A DNA stretch of 64,000 nt from Myxococcales bacterium (GTDB taxonomy: Bacteria > Myxococcota_A > Polyangia > Polyangiales > Polyangiaceae), in contig CAHJWM010000012.1 of NCBI GenBank assembly GCA_903642325.1, positions 1-64,000 of the forward strand. Reading direction: 5' to 3'. The notes beneath the pieces were generated by a model, which was not told the origin of the DNA, ran no database searches, and saw nothing but the letters and a program-made list of their open reading frames with translations. Positions 62,735 through 64,000 of this stretch are shown in pieces (within the stretch, counting starts at the first letter, position 1; each line of letters starts with the position of its first letter). Made by a program: the position numbers and the translations under genes.

Positions 62735-64000
62735 ACACCGCGCGGGGCTCGCGCAAACCCGAAACGATTCAACAACCGACCGAGGTAGGTGCGATCCAAC
62801 GAGGCAAGGCGTGCGGCTTCGGATTGATTGCCGCCCGTGTGCTCCAGCAGGTCGCCCAAATAGCGGCGCGTGAAGGCAGCCACGAGGCGGTCACGTTGCT
62901 CCAGATAAGGTTGATCAAAGCGTGGCGCGAACAGGTGATCGACCCGCGGTGCGCTCGGATCGACGTCATCGTTCAGCTTACCGAGCGCCAGATAAGCGAG
63001 CACCACGTTACGTAGCTCCCGCACGTTGCCGGGGAACTCGCGTCGCAGCAATTCAGCCAAGATATCTTCATCCAGCTCGGCCGCGCCTTCTTGGCGAGCG
63101 AACGTACGGGCCAGAGCAGGAATGTCTTGTCGACGTTCCGCCAGCGCCGGGACCTGTAGCGTCACGACTGCCAGGCGAAAGTAGAGATCCTCCCGAAAGG
63201 TGCCGGCGCGTACGCGCTCCCGCAAATCACGATGGGTGGCGGAGATCAGGCGCACCCGCACGTGGCGCGTGGAATCCTGACCCACTGGCGTGACTTCACC
63301 GGTCTCGAGAATGCGCAAGAGCGTGACTTGTATCTCCAGCGGAAGCTCGGCAATCTCGTCCAGGAACAGCGTGCCTCCGTCGGCGCTCATGAACGCGCCA
63401 GACCGCGCCGCAATGGCGCCCGTGAAAGCGCCGCGCGCATGCCCAAACAGAGCGCTTGCCACGAGCTCCCTCGACAACGCGCCGCAGTTGATGGCCACGA
63501 AGGGGCCGGTGGCGGCGCGCGATCCCTCGTGAAGCGCGCTCGCCACGAGCTCTTTGCCGACGCCGGATTCGCCGCGCACCAATACGGGCAGGAGCGAGCC
63601 GTCGAGCCGCGAAATCGTCGTGAACAAACGCAGCATGGAAGCTGAGCTGCCGACCATGCCGCGAAATAGGGTGCCGCCCAGCGTCGCTTCGTGAGCAAGG
63701 TGGTTTTCGTCGAGCGAGATCGACACCGCAGCGCCACCCAAGAGCAAGCGCGTGCCCGGAACAACGACGGCGCTCGAGATGCGCGCGCCCTGATAGAATG
63801 TACCGTTTCGGCTTTCCAAATCGCGCACGCGAACGCCTTCAGGCACTAGGCTGAGCTCGGCGTGCATGCGCGACACCGTCGCGTCCTCGATCGACAGGTG
63901 GCAGCGCGAGCCGGATCCAAGTAAGACAGTTCCGGCCTCGAGCCGCAGCCGCTGCGTACCCGCCTCCACGATCACCGGCAAAGGCTCGACGAGCAAATTC
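62728..64000 (-). CDS. FHA-domain sigma54-dependent transcriptional activator (5' end likely outside window)
   Basis: At least 422 residues; the frame stays open to the right edge, and the FHA domain begins almost at once, so the N-terminus may lie beyond 64000. Order: FHA (about 20-95; RMHAELSLVPEGVRVRDLESRNGTF), AAA+ sigma54 domain (about 115-340) with Walker A GESGVGKE, the GAFTGA loop that touches sigma54, and Walker B GGTLFLDEI; then a Fis-type helix-turn-helix (about 380-415). It should open promoters bound by RNA polymerase-sigma54 when the FHA domain recognises a phosphothreonine, probably from a Ser/Thr kinase such as the convergent one (inference). Confidence 0.9.
   Translation of the reverse strand, partial: NLLVEPLPVIVEAGTQRLRLEAGTVLLGSGSRCHLSIEDATVSRMHAELSLVPEGVRVRDLESRNGTFYQGARISSAVVVPGTRLLLGGAAVSISLDENHLAHEATLGGTLFRGMVGSSASMLRLFTTISRLDGSLLPVLVRGESGVGKELVASALHEGSRAATGPFVAINCGALSRELVASALFGHARGAFTGAIAARSGAFMSADGGTLFLDEIAELPLEIQVTLLRILETGEVTPVGQDSTRHVRVRLISATHRDLRERVRAGTFREDLYFRLAVVTLQVPALAERRQDIPALARTFARQEGAAELDEDILAELLRREFPGNVRELRNVVLAYLALGKLNDDVDPSAPRVDHLFAPRFDQPYLEQRDRLVAAFTRRYLGDLLEHTGGNQSEAARLASLDRTYLGRLLNRFGFARAPRGVQ

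Noticed and set aside
1-64000. tRNA, rRNA, CRISPR arrays, IS elements or prophage genes
   Set aside because: Looked for conserved tRNA arms, repeat-spacer patterns, transposase motifs and terminal inverted repeats, and found none that could be supported by eye.

Overview
The window is about 64 kb of high-GC DNA with no rRNA, tRNA, IS element, phage or CRISPR array that I can see. Its gene content points to a myxobacterium of the Polyangia/Sorangiineae type (inference from families, not from a marker gene). The clues are several Ser/Thr protein kinases, an FHA-sigma54 activator, DUF4388/roadblock proteins, a DUF1592-DUF1552 pair, a type III glutamine synthetase and a very large share of lipoproteins and secreted proteins. 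Genes sit in short operons on both strands, often joined by TGATG or ATGA overlaps.

Region 1-8.6 kb: a truncated outer-membrane barrel gene, a CzcA-type heavy-metal RND pump without its partners, a TPR-like/rhomboid membrane protease, and a three-gene NMT1/THI5-type ABC importer. The ATPase of that importer appears to start at ATT. Region 8.7-13.2 kb: a 1161-residue uncharacterised protein divergent from an atypical kinase-fold protein. Region 13.4-17.4 kb: an ECF sigma, FecR-TPR and barrel cassette; a basic-secretory-protein lipoprotein whose zinc motif is lost; and a 31-residue lysine-rich gene followed by a perfect hairpin.

Region 17.5-24.5 kb: an OmpR/EnvZ-like two-component system divergent from a MacAB-TolC-like export operon, with an inverted repeat between them. 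Region 24.6-32.9 kb: a membrane-anchored kinase, a GNAT acetyltransferase, glnN, a lipoprotein methyltransferase, argC, an FGE-like protein and a GH18 lipoprotein. Region 33.2-45.7 kb: a DUF1592 lipoprotein with a CxxCH motif plus a Tat-exported DUF1552 protein, a cytochrome bd oxidase with palindromes upstream, a DUF4388/roadblock pair, DoxX, PilZ, and the outer-membrane and membrane-fusion parts of a metal efflux system. These last two would complete the CzcA pump lying 40 kb away.

Region 45.8-54.8 kb: an FG-GAP lipoprotein, a DUF4105 membrane protein and a four-gene set of vWA, kinase-FHA, metallophosphatase and zinc-ribbon membrane protein. The last is the best candidate here for an undescribed signalling module. 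It resembles in logic the vWA/kinase/phosphatase triads of Ter systems but has a PPP/calcineurin-type phosphatase. Region 55-64 kb: a di-heme cytochrome lipoprotein, two more lipoproteins, a TPR protein coupled to a kinase, and the 3' part of an FHA-sigma54 activator running off the right edge.

Starts were moved from the longest frame wherever a ribosome-binding site, signal peptide or domain edge argued for it; each case is stated in the entry.
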